Below are positions 36,599 through 49,699 of a stretch of DNA of 64,000 nucleotides, one piece after another. The notes under the pieces are model-generated. The model saw only the letters and a list, made by a program, of their open reading frames with translations, did no database searches and was not told where the DNA came from. The position numbers and the translations under genes were made by a program. Source of the DNA: Macrolepiota albuminosa (lineage: Eukaryota > Basidiomycota > Agaricomycetes > Agaricales > Agaricaceae); contig JAMWFC010000102.1 of NCBI GenBank assembly GCA_027475525.1, forward strand, positions 62,001 through 126,000, given 5' to 3'. Numbering within the stretch: the stretch's first letter is position 1; each line of letters begins with the position of its first letter.

Positions 36599-37931
36599 GG
36601 CCTCGGTTTTTTCTAATTTAGTTGCTCAATCCCATCCTCAACCTCACACTCAGTGCGAACCTGTCAAAGTATTATTGTGAGCTAAATTGAAATTTTCAGA
36701 TTTTTTTAAACATTTATCACTCTCAAAAAAACCAAAAAAAAAAAAAAAAATCAGTGTATTAGTAGTCTTTAATTTTTTTTCTGATTTTTCAGGAATTTTT
36801 TAAGCATTTTGTCATTTCAACATTACAAAATGATTGATGTACTAACCTGTCATATGACCCTCCTTCACCAAGTTAGTAGGCTAGAAATGTACTAATCCTC
36901 ACTCACTGGCAATAAAGGTTGAATTGAGATGATTTAATACTGGGAAATCAGAGCACTCAGAGACACAAAGCTGGGACTGGACACATGCCTTTGCTAATGT
37001 CAGACATCACTGGCAATATCTGCATCACCTGTAACCACTGTCCATCACAGTGATCAAACACCTCTACTCATTGTCTCTACACTCCTGGTGACCATTGCTT
37101 GTAATAGTGATCAACTGTTGCTGCTTATCATCCTGCCCCTCCTCTTCATATAATTGCTATGTGTTGCTTATTTCCTATCAATACTGTGTGTGGCCTGTTC
37201 ATCTCATCATTCCTCTTGCTTATTGCCATCAGCCAATGCACCCTTTGTTCCCACACCTGATGACTATCATTTTTCTCCTGCTTTTTATCTATCAGAGCCA
37301 TCAAGACACTCCCCTCCACTTACCATTGCATTCCTACATACTTACTTATGCTCATCATTTTTTTGCATCATCTTCTCATACATTTCTTGTTCTGAGTCAC
37401 ATCTCCATCTGTATATACTTCTACCAATTACATCTGTGTATGCCCTCTGAGCTTAAACTATCAATTTTCAATGTTGAAAAAGAAACATTCAAAAGGTGTC
37501 TCATGTAGCATCAGCTACTTTTGTGCTTCCAACACTGCTGCTGATTGGCCACAGATCTTTTCAAACAGCAGGAATTGTGCAATTGTTACATACACCATAT
37601 ATCAGGTATAGAAGATCAAATTGTTATCTTATACTGCATTTACATTACATTGCATAGGGTTAAGCTCATCCTCAATACAAATTTTGAATGAAAGAAAGGT
37701 TAATCTGTCTCAGGAACTCCATGACATTCCTATGCCACCTGCTGAGAATGAATGGGAAGATGTAGTTGATGATGTTATTGGGCCTAAAATGCAACATTCA
37801 AAGGAGGTGCAGGATCTCATTTATGACTTACAAGATATCACAACAAGCAAGGAAGTGGTCACTAATCTCTGCCAATAGATCTTATTCAATTCTTTTTAGA
37901 TGGACAGGTGCCTGATATTACACAGACCATT
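36599..37931. other. CpG-poor decayed repeat DNA, left of the copia insertion
   Basis: AT-rich, with poly-A/T runs and almost no CpG. A short frame at 37621-37878 contains PPAENEWEDVVDDV and could be a transposase-gene remnant. I cannot name it. The copia element interrupts this DNA at 37931/44177. Confidence 0.6.
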
Positions 37932-38232
37932 TGTTGCCCAGGAGACTATACTATTGAGTCAGCTTGAATATGGTCACATGACTTATAGTTGTAATTCCAC
38001 ATCGACGTGTCAAACAGCCTCAGTGGTTTTCTATCACCATAGATTGACTCTGAGGCTGTAAGTGACCGTTCCTCATACTTTATGATTGATACATATCTAA
38101 TAGCTTACGACCTAGTGTTACGTCTCTATTAGGTATAAACTCAGTGGTTTTCTATCACCATAGATTGACTCTGAGGCTTGTTACATCTCTATTAGATTGT
38201 GCATTCTCTCAAGCTCCTAGATCGGTACAACA
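37932..38232 (+). repeat. Copia 5' LTR
   Basis: 301 bp, TGTTG...CAACA. It holds two copies of a 35-bp core (ctcagtggttttctatcaccatagattgactctgaggct); in the first the ends cagcctcag/ctgaggctg are inverted repeats. Candidate cis elements only. Confidence 0.95.
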
Positions 38233-38246
38233 GGTTATGGGCATCC
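38233..38246 (+). promoter_or_regulatory. Copia primer-binding site, initiator tRNA-Met half-molecule type
   Basis: ggttatgggcatcc starts at the base after the 5' LTR. ggttatg..c is complementary to the anticodon-arm region of fungal initiator tRNA-Met rather than to a tRNA 3' end. Copia-type elements of flies and fungi use such half-tRNA primers. Match length is short, so this is an inference. Confidence 0.5.
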
Positions 38247-38313
38247 TTTAATGGATTGCTTGTACTATCTTTGAAGCCAGAGGCCACTCACTTGACTTAT
38301 CCACCGCATATAC

Positions 38314-41300
38314 TTGGTCTTGTGGAACGGATTCCAATCATTATATCATTTTTTCAGGGTCATCACGATGACTGACCCTTTCCATCATCGTATTTATTCT
38401 CCGGTAGCGTCGTTGTCTTCAAGACCAATACCAGGGACCTCTTCGAATGGTGCCAACACACAATCAACTTTTACTCGTCACTTGCCTCTGCATATAGCCA
38501 ACTTTCCTCCTGATTCGGCGAATACTTTAGTCTCAAACTCACATACCGAGGCTCCGAAACGTTTTCGTTCTTTTATTCCTCGTGCAGTGTCTACTTTTTC
38601 CACCTCTTTTCATAATCACTCGCTGATTACACCCACTCCAGCACCTAATGTTCCTTCCTGTCATCCTTTGCATGCTCCTACTCCAGTCCATGTATCTCAT
38701 ACTTCTCCTGTACTTCCTCGTGTTTCTTTCGTAATGCGAGGCAATTCTCGTCCCCCATCTGTTCCTGTTAATCACTTGCTCAATACAACGTTTACACCTC
38801 CTTCTCCCGTTCCGAATTTTTATTGTCCACCCTCAGTTTTTGTTCGTCCTTTTATCCCTCCTTTCCGGGAGAGGTCTTCTCCGATTCCACTCTCACAACC
38901 CCCTTTTGTTTTCTACAACACTACTCCTCAGCCTGTCCCTGCTCCAATCTCCACGCCTCAGCCTGCTACCACTGCAATTCCTGTTCATCAACATGTGAAC
39001 AACACTCCGATTCAGCAAGTTCCTCCTCAGTTTCATCCACAGCCATTGAACAACGTGCATGCTCAACAACATCCTCATCAATTTCAAGCACAGCAGGCCG
39101 CGCACTTTCCACATCAGATACCGATGCCTGATCATTTCATGGGGGCTTATCCTTTACCTGATCGTTTTGCTGCAGCTCCGCAACATATGCCGGTTGTCAA
39201 TCAGCCTGTCATTCCTCCAGTCACAGTAGAACCCCAGGTACTTCAGAATCATTACGATGAAATTCAACCCCCGGTAGCTCAGCCGGATTACAACCATGCC
39301 TACGCACCAGCCATTGCCATTCCAGATCCGATACCTACACCAGCTTCTACCGACTCCAAATTGCCTCCCCTTACCACAATTCCTCGCTTCACGTCTTCAG
39401 CCGACTGGGGCTTGTGGATTAATCCTGTCATGGCACTTATCGATCATCTTGGCCTAAACGGTCACGTTTGTCCGTTACCCCCGATGGGGGCACCCTATGA
39501 TCCTACATGTCGACTGGCTCTACCGCCCCCCTATCCTCCACACTTGACAAGGGAAGACTCATTGGCTTATGAGACGTTCTGGAAGAACAACAATGTTTGT
39601 TCTTATATCATCTCAGGCCGCTTGTCTGCAGAAATCTTCAATTCCTTGCCTCTGGCACGAACTGGTCCTTATAATTTTCCAACGTGGACGGCTCGTGATC
39701 TGCTGGACTTTCTCCGAAGACGTTTCAGTGTTGGTAGCGCAGCATCTGCTCAACGTATAAAGGATTCTGTGTTCAGACTTACCTGTGCACCGAATGCCAT
39801 ACCAGCATATGTCCAAGCTTGGCGGATAGCAGTGAATCAACTCGCTACCACTTCCTGGGATTTCACACAATACGAGAAAATTCAGCGCTTTATGGATGGG
39901 ATTGCAGATCACAGAGCTTACAATATGTTGCGTGAAGAAGTTCGTCGTTCTTGGGACAACAATCCAGATGGCACTTTCGATTTCTTCCATCTTGCCAATA
40001 CTATCCTTGATATCGACGTTGACGTTCGGCACCGAATGGCTGTCTTGAATCCTCAGCCTCGAGAACGCACCTCCCAACGCTCTTCTACCACTACGCCGAC
40101 TACGACTACGAACAATACTCCGACTAGCGAGGCCAAACGCGGCACTTCTAATGATGGCCAGAAGGATCACATGAACCGACCAAGAGCTAATGTTGCCATA
40201 ATGGAAGAATCGACGCTAGATTCAGCTACAGAACCTATTATGCCAACTCCAGCTTTTCTTACAGACGATCTTAATAATCCTGTACTCTCTACAATTACTG
40301 AGGATGAGGAGAATGACATCGATTTCCACCTTTATGTTGTTCAGGGTGATAAGACTGAAGGAATGACACCTTTTTCCGCTTTCATGAACTCTATACCATC
40401 CGTTGCCTTTGCGAGCATTACTGGTCAATTTAATGCTATTCTTGACTCTGGATGCACGACACATATCATCAGAGATCGAAAACATTTTTGGACATATAAT
40501 ACAGCTCTAGCCGTCCCTGTTGGAACTGCAAACTGTGGGACTCTCAACACTTTAGCATGTGGCGACGTTCGTTTTCGATTGTGTATCAATGGCAAGGCAA
40601 GAATGTTAGTCCTCAAAGATTGCTTACATGCTCCGGATGCACCTATTAATCTTCTTTCGGTGGGCTCCATGGTGGAAAACGACATGAGGATCACCTTTAA
40701 GAAGGAAGCTACTACCCTATTTTTCCCAACACATGCGACAAAACTTGGGGGCGAATCATTTCAAGCCACCGTTCACAAACGATTATCGTTCCTTTACTGT
40801 GATTTCTTAGTTTTGGATCAACATTTTCGAGTGTCTCCACAAGTACTTTCGAGCTTCAAAAATTCTTTTCTGACGGTACCGATTACACCGAATCTGTGGC
40901 ACCGCAGGATGGGACATCCAGCCAGAGATACCACAAGGTCGGTACTGACGAAAGAATATGTTGAAGGAGTACATTATACAGGATCATTTGATGACGAGAA
41001 GTGTATCCCGTGCATTATTGGAAAACAGCCTGCACGACCGTTTGACAATCACGAACGTCGAGCCAGCAATGTTTGCGAATTGTTACATATGGATTCTTGC
41101 GGACCGTTTCCAACACGTTTCTCAAATGGGAATACCAGTCTTTTTTATACGATCTTAGACGACTATTCGAACTTTGGCAGTACAGAACTTTTATCTAAGA
41201 AGAACATGGCATTGTCACATTTCAAAAGGGTCCAGGCAGAATGGGAACTCAAGTCGGGGAACAGAGTGAAGAGTGTCCGTTGTGATGGTGCGAAAGAGTT

Positions 41301-43842
41301 TGTTGAAGGGAGACTAAAGGAACACTTGGAAGAAAAAGGAATAACCTTACAGTCAACGGTGGCATACACGCATCAACAAAACGGAAAGGCGGAACACTAT
41401 ATACGTACAATTGAAGATACGGCACAAACCCTAATGGCAGAATCGGGGTTACCCATGTCTTTTCTGGGCGATGCGATTCTAACAGCTCAATATCTTCGGA
41501 ATAGACTGCCGACGTCGACACTTTCAGGATTCACAACTCCGTTCGAGGTCATGGAAGGAAGGAAACCAGACTTATCGGATCTCCGAGTCTGGGGTTGTCA
41601 GTGTTTTGTCTTGCATCCAAAAGAGACACGTCGAAAAGGAGACGCCAAGCGCTTTGAAGCTATTTTTGTAGGATATGAAGAAAATCGGAAGGGATGGAAG
41701 GTGAGGGATTTGAATGGGAAATATTATTTCTCACGGGACGTGGTCTTCAATGAAAATACCTGTGGAAGACTAAAACCGCACGTACCTTTACCCATTAGGG
41801 ACGCTCCAGATACTCCGATCACGGATGAACCCTCTTCATCAGCACAGCACAAACCGGTTCCCCAAGGGAATGAGCAGAGTGGGGAACATCAAGGGGGGAT
41901 GGTGCACGACGAGGAACAAGGACGGCCTAAATGACATATTATGCGTACAACTGCGGGCAGGGCTTATTGGGAAGAGGTTTTGAAGAGGAATGAAAGACTC
42001 ACGCATCTTCGAGCAAATCGAGAAGCCAGACTGGAATCTCATCAGAACTTGTCAGCAATACTAGACATCGATTCTCTACTGGCGACAAATTCATTTAAAA
42101 CCGACATGGTGGATCTCACACAATTCGAAGACCTAGCGATGTTTGATTTCAAAGCTTATCTGACGTATGGATCGGATCCTTTACCTTTTCAGAAACAACG
42201 TGAATATGATCTTACAAAGGCACCCGAAAACTATAATAAGGCGATGAGGAGAACGGATAGAGATGTATGGATGGCAGCTATGGAACGGGAAGTACGCAGT
42301 CTACGGGAACAGGAGGTCTTTATACCAGCACTTCTACCGCAAGGAAAAAAGGCACTTGGAGTATGATGGGTGTTTGCGCACAAATATAATCCGGATGGAT
42401 CGATCATAAAAGGAAAAGAGAAAGCAAGGCTTGTGGCACAAGGCTTTAGTCAACAACCGGAAGATTACGGTTCCAGGTATGCTCCGGTGGCAAAAATGGC
42501 AAGCATTAGGATTGCATTAGCATACGCAACAATGCAAGACCTGGACATTTTCTCTTTCGACGTTAAAACAGCTTTTCTGAATGCACCGCTTACGCATGAA
42601 TTGTACTGCAAGCAAATTCCGGGTTTTCCAGACAACAATCCCAGGAAAGTCAATAGACTTCTTCGAGCACTTTATGGCCTAAAACAGTCTTCGAGAGAAT
42701 GGTATACACTTTTGAGGACAACTCTGGAGAATTTAGGACTGGTGACATGCGAAGTGGACCAAGCTGTTTTTATTGGACGTTTTTCCACTCCACCTCATAC
42801 TTCGATACCGAAACTCGACGACGGAGGAGATCTTCTGATCATTTTGTGTGTACATGTAACAAATTCGAAACCGCTTTACGACTGGATCATCATGGAAATG
42901 AATAAACGATTCACTGTCATTGATTCAGGGACATCTTCATTATATCTCGGTATTCGAATTGACAGAGATAGAGAGAAAAAGAAATTATGGCTTTCTCAAA
43001 CTGGTTATGTTTTGGACTTACTTGCGACATATCGCCTATTGGATGCGACTCCGTTATCACTCCCACTTGCGGTCAACTTAGACAACTTACCGGACCCACC
43101 ACCGAATTCACTTCCAGAAATTGCGGATGAAGATATTAAGGTACATTACCAACGACTCGTAGGATCAATCTTGTACCTGAGTCTCTGTACACGTCTGGAT
43201 CTCGCATTTACTGCGATGTCCCTTGGACAATACAATTCCTCTCCGACTCATGCACATTTGTTAGCGGCGAAGAGAGTCTTACGGTATATTTCGGGTACGA
43301 GGGGGTACGCTCTGGAATACAATTTTTCAAGGACGATGACGAGTTCTTCTTCCAAACTGTTACTTTCTCCCGATTTTGGGGCGGTTGATGCCGACTGGGC
43401 GTCAGATTCAACAACAAGAAAAAGTGTTACAGGATATGCGTTTTTCATGTATTCGAGCCTCATTTCGTGGTCCTCTGTAAAGCAACGAACGATCACATTA
43501 TCCTCAACAGAAGCTGAGTACATGGCCTTATCTCATGCAATGCGAGAAGCACTTTCGATTCGCTATTTACTCACGACTCTGGACTTACCGATACCGAAAC
43601 CATTTCCTTTATATTGCGACAACCAGAGTGCCTTGAATATTGCGAATTTGGATTCAATAATGTCTCGTTTTAAACATATTGATATTCGACATCACTTCAT
43701 CCGTGAACACATTAATGAAGGTTCATTTAAAACATTGTGGATATTGACATCGAAAATGGTCGCCGACATCCTTACCAAAGCATTACCCAAAGATCTCCAT
43801 AACAAGTTCGCTTCATCCCTTGGTCTCGTTGATCGACTATAA
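38314..43842 (+). pseudogene. Copia Gag-Pol polyprotein, broken by two stops
   Basis: One frame runs 38314-43842 but is interrupted by TGA at 41932-41934 and 42364-42366. Segments: Pro/Gln-rich N-terminus (residues about 1-340), helical Gag region (about 370-590, FLRRRFSVGSAASAQRIKD), no CCHC knuckle seen. Protease DSG is at about residue 711. The integrase zinc site is LWHRRMGHPA...CIPC, and its catalytic Asp, Asp and Glu lie in HMDSCGPF, VRCDGAKEF and GKAEHYIR (D-x35-E type). RT starts after the second stop (KEKARLVAQGFSQ, DVKTAFLNAP). The segment at 42841-42867 reads ILCVHVTNSK: the two catalytic Asp are missing, apparently with a short in-frame deletion. RNase H (ADWASDSTTRKSVTGY, SSTEAEYMAL) looks intact. 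The Met at 38368 is an alternative start. Confidence 0.93.
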
Positions 43843-43875
43843 CTCATTTTGTCCACTTTCTCGCTGATGGGGTTG

Positions 43876-44176
43876 TGTTGCCCAGGAGACTATACTATTG
43901 AGTCAGCTTGAATATGGTCACATGACTTATAGTTGTAATTCCACATCGACGTGTCAAACAGCCTCAGTGGTTTTCTATCACCATAGATTGACTCTGAGGC
44001 TGTAAGTGACCGTTCCTCATACTTTATGATTGATACATATCTAATAGCTTACGACCTAGTGTTACGTCTCTATTAGATATAAACTCAGTGGTTTTCTATC
44101 ACCATAGATTGACTCTGAGGCTTGTTACGTCTCTATTAGATTGTGCATTCTCTCAAGCTCCTAGATCAGTACAACA
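43876..44176 (+). repeat. Copia 3' LTR
   Basis: 301 bp, nearly identical to the 5' LTR. A short purine stretch (gatgggg) just upstream may be the polypurine tract. Confidence 0.95.
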
Positions 44177-44349
44177 CCATTAAACATAGAGACCTTGTTA
44201 TGAGAGGTTCTAACATAATTGGAAGCTTGTGATAAAAGAGATGACCAATGCCTATTTGGCATGGCATAACACATTCAATTTGTCATCCGTATCCCAACCA
44301 ACAACTCTCTCTAACACATGATTAGTCCAACTCACTGCAACTGGAGCCT

Positions 44350-46900
44350 ATCTCAATATTGGATACAGAATATTCCTTTATATCAGACATTATTGAAGCT
44401 ATTTTGATGATTGATCTCTATGCACTGGTTGATTCTGTCGACATCCATCAAGCTTATGTATCAACTGCTATTGTGCTTGTCAGGGCCAAATATGTGGGCA
44501 ACTCTTCTGTCTATCCATTACTAGCAGTGTCTATCAAGACCCTCAAATTATTTCACATCATTTGTCTTCATCATCCCTCATTTAGTGTAGAAGCATTTGC
44601 AAAGACATTAGGTTATTTGTATAGTGTATGAATTGTTTTATTTTGCTTGAGTCTTTCTAATTAAATATCCTGATTGATCAGGTTCCATATTAGCAATGCT
44701 ACAGAAACATGCTTTCCAATGTCTTTGATGTTTATTTCAAATTTGTTGCTGCATTGATAGCCATGTTGCCAAGTGCCTTGGCCACAATATTTTTAATTAT
44801 TGAATTCTTTATGCATTTTTACCTTATTTTTATAAGGTTTTTCTATAATATCCACTATATCTATCTGACTTATCTGACTTTTTCCAAGTTGCAGGAAGAG
44901 CTAAAGTTGAAATTTTCTCATCTAATTATAATAGATGGCAACAACTTGCTTAGATAAATCAAGACAATTGGCATGTGACAGGTAGATTCACAGAGTTTTG
45001 ATAAGTCCAATTACTTTCTGTCAACTGACTTTGTTGACAAATATGCTGATGAAGTCAAGGCTTGACCATCTGCTAATTCCAAAGAAGTAAAGACTGAGAA
45101 AAAAATTCTGATATATTTAAGGGTGATCCAATCAATAGTGAGACATCCTCTAGTCTTAGTAGTTGTACAGAGAATTAAAAGGTGGCCACCAAGGATAAAA
45201 ATAAAAAAAATATGGGCTATTTTTGTAGAATCTAGTATTTTTGCAAGCGCTTGTCAGCATGGATTCATTCTGTAGATCTGTGATATGATCATAAGTGGCA
45301 AATTGTGCACTATTTAATTATTATGTACTACTGTAACAGACAACATGACATTATTTTAGGGCTAAGTATGGGCTTGCTATGGTTGCAAAGACATTTAAGA
45401 TCCTCAAACAATTTATTCTGAGCTACAATATTGGTTGCATGTTTGCAATCACAATCAAGAACTTATCTTTTGGCCTGGTGATAAGATCACACACAGGCTG
45501 AACACATCAACAACAAGCTTGGCATTAGCTTCAGATATCTTGCCATGCTTGTTTCAAACTTAGCACACACAATTTATCTATTTTAGGTCTTTTCTGATGG
45601 CCATGTACAGCAAGCAATAGAAGCAATTAGTGATAGTGCTAGCAGCAGCTGGAATGACAGGTGACAGCTGACAATCATGCTGTTGGCAAGCAGTGACAAG
45701 TGGCATCATTCAATCAATATGTAGTATAGCTAGTCAAAAATAGCGCTTATAGATTTTTTCATGAGAATAATGGCATTTGCTCATGACAGATAGCTTGGCA
45801 TTTATCCTAGTGCCTGACGTCTCTTGGCACCTCTTTCTCAGTCAGATGAACAGCTTTCTTATTCATTTCTGACTATTTAGTTTAATGCACAGTGTTTAAT
45901 TATATTTCCTACAGTTTACTGTGCCTTGGCAACAGTAAACTCAGCTTTACTATAAATACTTAATGTTGTCACTAGTTACAAAACAGAACAGAGTATCCTG
46001 TTTACACCTCAGTTTACCCTACAGTTCAGATCTCTTTTGTGCTTATTAAGTTCATAGTCATCAAGTGTCTGGACTTTTCTGGCCTGCTTGCTGCAGCTAT
46101 GCATACAGAACCTATGTGCTTTGCATTTATGGCAGGCATCTTGCAGCTTAGACATTGCTCAGCTTCTAGTTTTATTGCTGCACTTCACTTATATCTGCTC
46201 TCTCTTTCATTTAGGCACACTCTGTTGTTAGTGCATTACTCTTTTTGCATACCTCTTACTAATTTTGCTTCCTGACTGCCACTAAAGCTTGCCATTCAAC
46301 TCATTTCTGACTTGTTCTCTGGAACCTGCCCAGGATTCCCTCAACACTTAGTGCATCCAACGTATTTTTTCTGGTCAGTAGCCATAAACTGTATTTGCTA
46401 CTGATTAACTTTTGGATATCATCACTGGAGTTCAAGACTAATGAGTGCTGCTTCTGTGTTAATGCATTCCATGGATATTCACATCACTACCTATGCCAGC
46501 TCTTCAATCATTCAAACATGATTGAAGGCATTGGGTTGAAGGATTTTGAGACTTTAGAATGAGTATTCAGCACATCAAATGCATTGGGTGCAGTCACATG
46601 ATATATAACAGCTTTCTGACATTGTATATTCATTGATTTCTACTTTCAGCACTGAGACCATGAAAAATATGCCAATCTCATCAACATGATATATAACAAT
46701 TATCAGCAGGCCTTTGAAATAATTAAAACAAACACTCTTGACATTCAGCACATTTTAAAGCTTTAGAGTATTGATAAAGCCACTCTCAACACCTATATTG
46801 CAGATAAATGCAAGTTTTTTTGCACAATGAGCAAAAAATCTGATGGTGATCTCCATGCCATTGTTTATGTCAAGCTTTTTTAAAAATTGTGGAATGTCAA
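44350..46900 (+). pseudogene. Fossil KDZ (Kyakuja-Dileera-Zisupton) transposase
   Basis: Translations in shifting frames recover family blocks. 44440-44630: VSTAIVLVRAKYVG and KTLKLFHIICLHHPSFSVEA. 45210-45290: IFASACQHGFIL and ICDMII. 45360-45470: AKYGLAMVAKTFKILK and NIGCMFAITIKN. 46460-46560: VNAFHGYSHHYLCQL and GIGLKDFETLE. 46650-46880: YANLINMIYNNYQQAFEI and SKKSDGDLHAIVYVKLF. Basidiomycete KDZ transposases carry these blocks in this order. Stops, frameshifts and CpG loss are everywhere. A second repeat (about 45.5-46.4 kb) is inserted between NLSFG and the CCxNAFHG block. Function is lost. Confidence 0.75.
45500..46430. repeat. Decayed LTR-like insertion inside the KDZ fossil
   Basis: This stretch separates two KDZ blocks that are normally adjacent. 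It contains tttactataaatactta (45946-45962), also found at 52388-52404, so both may be LTRs of one family with a TATA element. Ends and target duplication are not clear. Confidence 0.45.
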
Positions 46901-47340
46901 GTGAGTTTACTTTAATATTTGTATTATGACATTACTGATTTCTAGCTTTTAGAGCAAAGCTTGATGACGTCTCAATGCATTTTTAAATGCAGACACCTGC
47001 CAACTATTAATTTATCTGAAACACATAAAACCAATACTGCATGCTGTCAATTCAATGACTACCATGAAACTCTTCTAACTGAGATTTTGGACTTTGAACA
47101 TCACATGAACATTCATTGCAGATGGACATCTAGCCATGCTGAGTACTAAAAGATAGCTAAATATATTACAAATCGTAAATATAAGAAGTCTCTCAATCAT
47201 TTGCAAATACTCATTGTCAAGCATTTGTTTGAGCTTCATAAATTCAATCTTTTCTAAATAGGTATGCCTCATCATATTTATTTTTCTCATAAAAATTTAT
47301 TTAATTTTTATAAGGTATAAAATGTATATGCACATTGCCA
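46900..47340. other. Decayed DNA, nothing recognised
   Basis: AT-rich sequence with a short open frame (46961-47149) that shows no family motif. Confidence 0.4.
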
Positions 47341-48035
47341 AATCTTTTTAGACTTTGTCAGAGGACTCCTCATTTCTTCCTTTTCTCACTCCTTGAAAAT
47401 AAGTCTATCTGCAATGCTACAAGTTAGCACTTTTCCTTATAGCTATAGCTAATGGTGAAGTTGTCAATAGTGACTAACAGCACATGGATGACAGTAATTA
47501 ATGATATAACAGCTTATTGGCCATAGCAACTCTAAAACTACTTAAAATTATATGAAGCTGCTTATTTTTTAACTCAAGTTTAATTAGTCATAATATTTCA
47601 GTGTATGGTTAAAAAAATCTTGACAGACATTATAATTCAGAAGTGCTATCTCTGATGCTAAATATTATTTCTATTTCTAATAAGCCAAAGTGTCAAGCTT
47701 TAGTATATCCAGTTCTGTTATCATCAATTCTTGTATTTCTAATAGTAGTGTCTTGACAGATGGCAGCATCTAATGCTATCTTTATTTGAGATTGATTGAG
47801 GTTTAATTAAAACTATCTCTCCATAGTTGTGCTAGTGTTATCTCTTTGTAAGTTCTGAGTTATTGAAGTCAATGAATGGCAAATAATAGTTAAGACTGTT
47901 AAGTAGAGCCTGCATTGAGAAGCAATAGCCAAAGATATTCTAAGTTCAAAAAAGTAGCTTGAGTCTCTAGGTTTGATAAATGTTGGTTAAACTGTATTGT
48001 CTCTTGATGCTCTCAGTCTGAGCAGAAGCCTATCA
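47341..48035 (-). repeat. CpG-decayed copy of the gypsy LTR
   Basis: It aligns by eye with the younger LTR at about 54.1-54.77 kb. Matching blocks: gtctatctgcaatgctac against gtccatctgcagtgctac, and cttgatgctctcagtctgag against cttgatgcgctcagtccgag. Both end gcctatca. Many differences are CG to TG or CA. The left limit is uncertain. Confidence 0.65.
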
Positions 48036-49690
48036 GTGCTCAGATCTGCTTATCTTTCAATATCTTCAATTTAAACATATTTGGGTCTTTATTTTTCAAA
48101 TTTGATTAATCTGCAAACTGGTCTCTTTTAAATTCAATGTTCATCTCAGCCTTGTTGAATCAAGTTTTTCTATTCAATATATCCACTGACTCCTTATAAA
48201 TGGTAGTGTCAGGCTTAATCTTTTACTTAGAGTCTAAGTTATAGTCCAGGTTACTCCCAGTATTTAGCTTGGAAACTAGAAAACTAGGAATCAAGTCCTT
48301 GACAAAGTTGATTTAGACAAAAGAACATGAAAAAAACATAATGTAAGATCAATTTATAAGCTTAAAAAAAGGTCATACATTGCTATTTCTGTCCTAGTTA
48401 TTGGAGCTGTAGAGAAGTAGTTGAAAGAGTGGCACAGAGTAGATGCTTGAGTTGCTTAAGTTCTAAGAAGGAATTTGTCAAGGAACTTCTTCACAGACAT
48501 TGGACCAAGAAAAAAGCCAGTCATCTTTTAAGAAATCCTTTTCCAGTACTTGTTAAGTTTGAATAGTCAGTCTTCAAAACCAATGATAGCTGGATTTTTG
48601 AAATGTGATGCTAAATCTCTACTTTCTGGAGGATCCATATTGAATAAAAAGCAAAGATTGCAGATATAAAGTCCAGCTAGACAATGGCCTCATGAGATTT
48701 GTGCTCTGAATTTAGCAGGTCAATTGTCACAAAAACACAATAAAATTAGACAATCACACATATGTGGTTGTCAGACTTCAGACTGCAACCTACTATGAGT
48801 AAGTTTATTTGAAAAAACCAACTTTTCACTTCAACTTTCTATTTATACTTGCTTAACTTATAAAATAGATAGTGTACAAGTAAGTCCTTTTCAAATCTTG
48901 TACTGTAGGTCTTGCTATTGCATTCATGATTAATTTGAGCCAAGTATTGTCATAAACAATATGGTCTCTAATATATTTTCTATGCAAAATGTATTGTCTT
49001 CTACAAATCAAAGAGTTTTTGCAATAGGTGTATTATTTATCTCTGACTACAAAGATGTATCATGTGCCATTCTACAAGTGGCTCCGATCTCCTTCCATGC
49101 ATGGCTCAATGCATTCTCCACACCATAATCAACCCTGTAATCAGCCCCATATGTTCTGCTCAATCTCTATGCAATACCTCTCTATACTCATCATTGACAA
49201 GCCAGGATGTTGTACAACTAAGTTTCTATGAGTGCATGTTTTATCAGAAATTAATATATTTAAAAAGCTGAGCAAAATGTTTATCAAAAAAACACAATAC
49301 AATCATCTACCATGATTTGACCTAGTGTAAGAACAAGTTATCATCAAATGTTCTGATGTCTGCATAGAGCACTTAAAGTCTGAATCACTATTAGAACTTC
49401 TCAGTCTAGAAGTTGTCAATCATGCATTGGTTTGTAGTGAGAAAGAACTACCATAAAAACCTGTAGCCTTGGATGTTCAAGATTGCTTTTTCAAATTTCT
49501 GATGGAGCTATTATTTATAAATTTGCTATCAAACAGGTATTTCAAAGTCTCCATCATACCACTATCAGCCTCAAGAGCTGCATCAATTGAGTGTGGTTTA
49601 TCTGTAGGCCAATCCTGAGAATTCAAGCATTCAATAAATGCATGTGCTATTTTAGAAAGAACAGAAAATAGTAGCTAAGGTTTGGCACTT
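48036..49690. other. Decayed repeat DNA, not identified
   Basis: AT-rich, nearly CpG-free, with no open frame above 70 codons that I recognise. It lies between the old LTR copy and the kinase fossil. Confidence 0.4.
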
Positions 49691-49699
49691 GTTTTGCTC

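Larger units (their letters stand above)
37932..44176 (+). mobile_element. Ty1/copia LTR retrotransposon, 6245 bp, structurally complete
   Basis: Two 301-bp direct LTRs (37932-38232 and 43876-44176), each TGTTG...CAACA, flank one long pol frame. The 5-bp target duplication ccatt lies directly outside both ends (37927-37931 and 44177-44181). I count three differences between the LTRs, all G/A, two of them at CpG. The order protease, integrase, RT, RNase H defines copia. CpG density is normal, unlike the DNA on both sides, so the insertion is young. Confidence 0.97.

Noticed and set aside
37095..37508. 137-codon Ser/Leu/Tyr-rich frame
   Set aside because: Low-complexity open frame in decayed AT-rich DNA; no domain.
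41932..42366. Programmed stop readthrough in the copia polyprotein
   Set aside because: Two in-frame TGA codons, one within the RT start region at a normally conserved Trp, plus a damaged RT site, fit mutation better than recoding.
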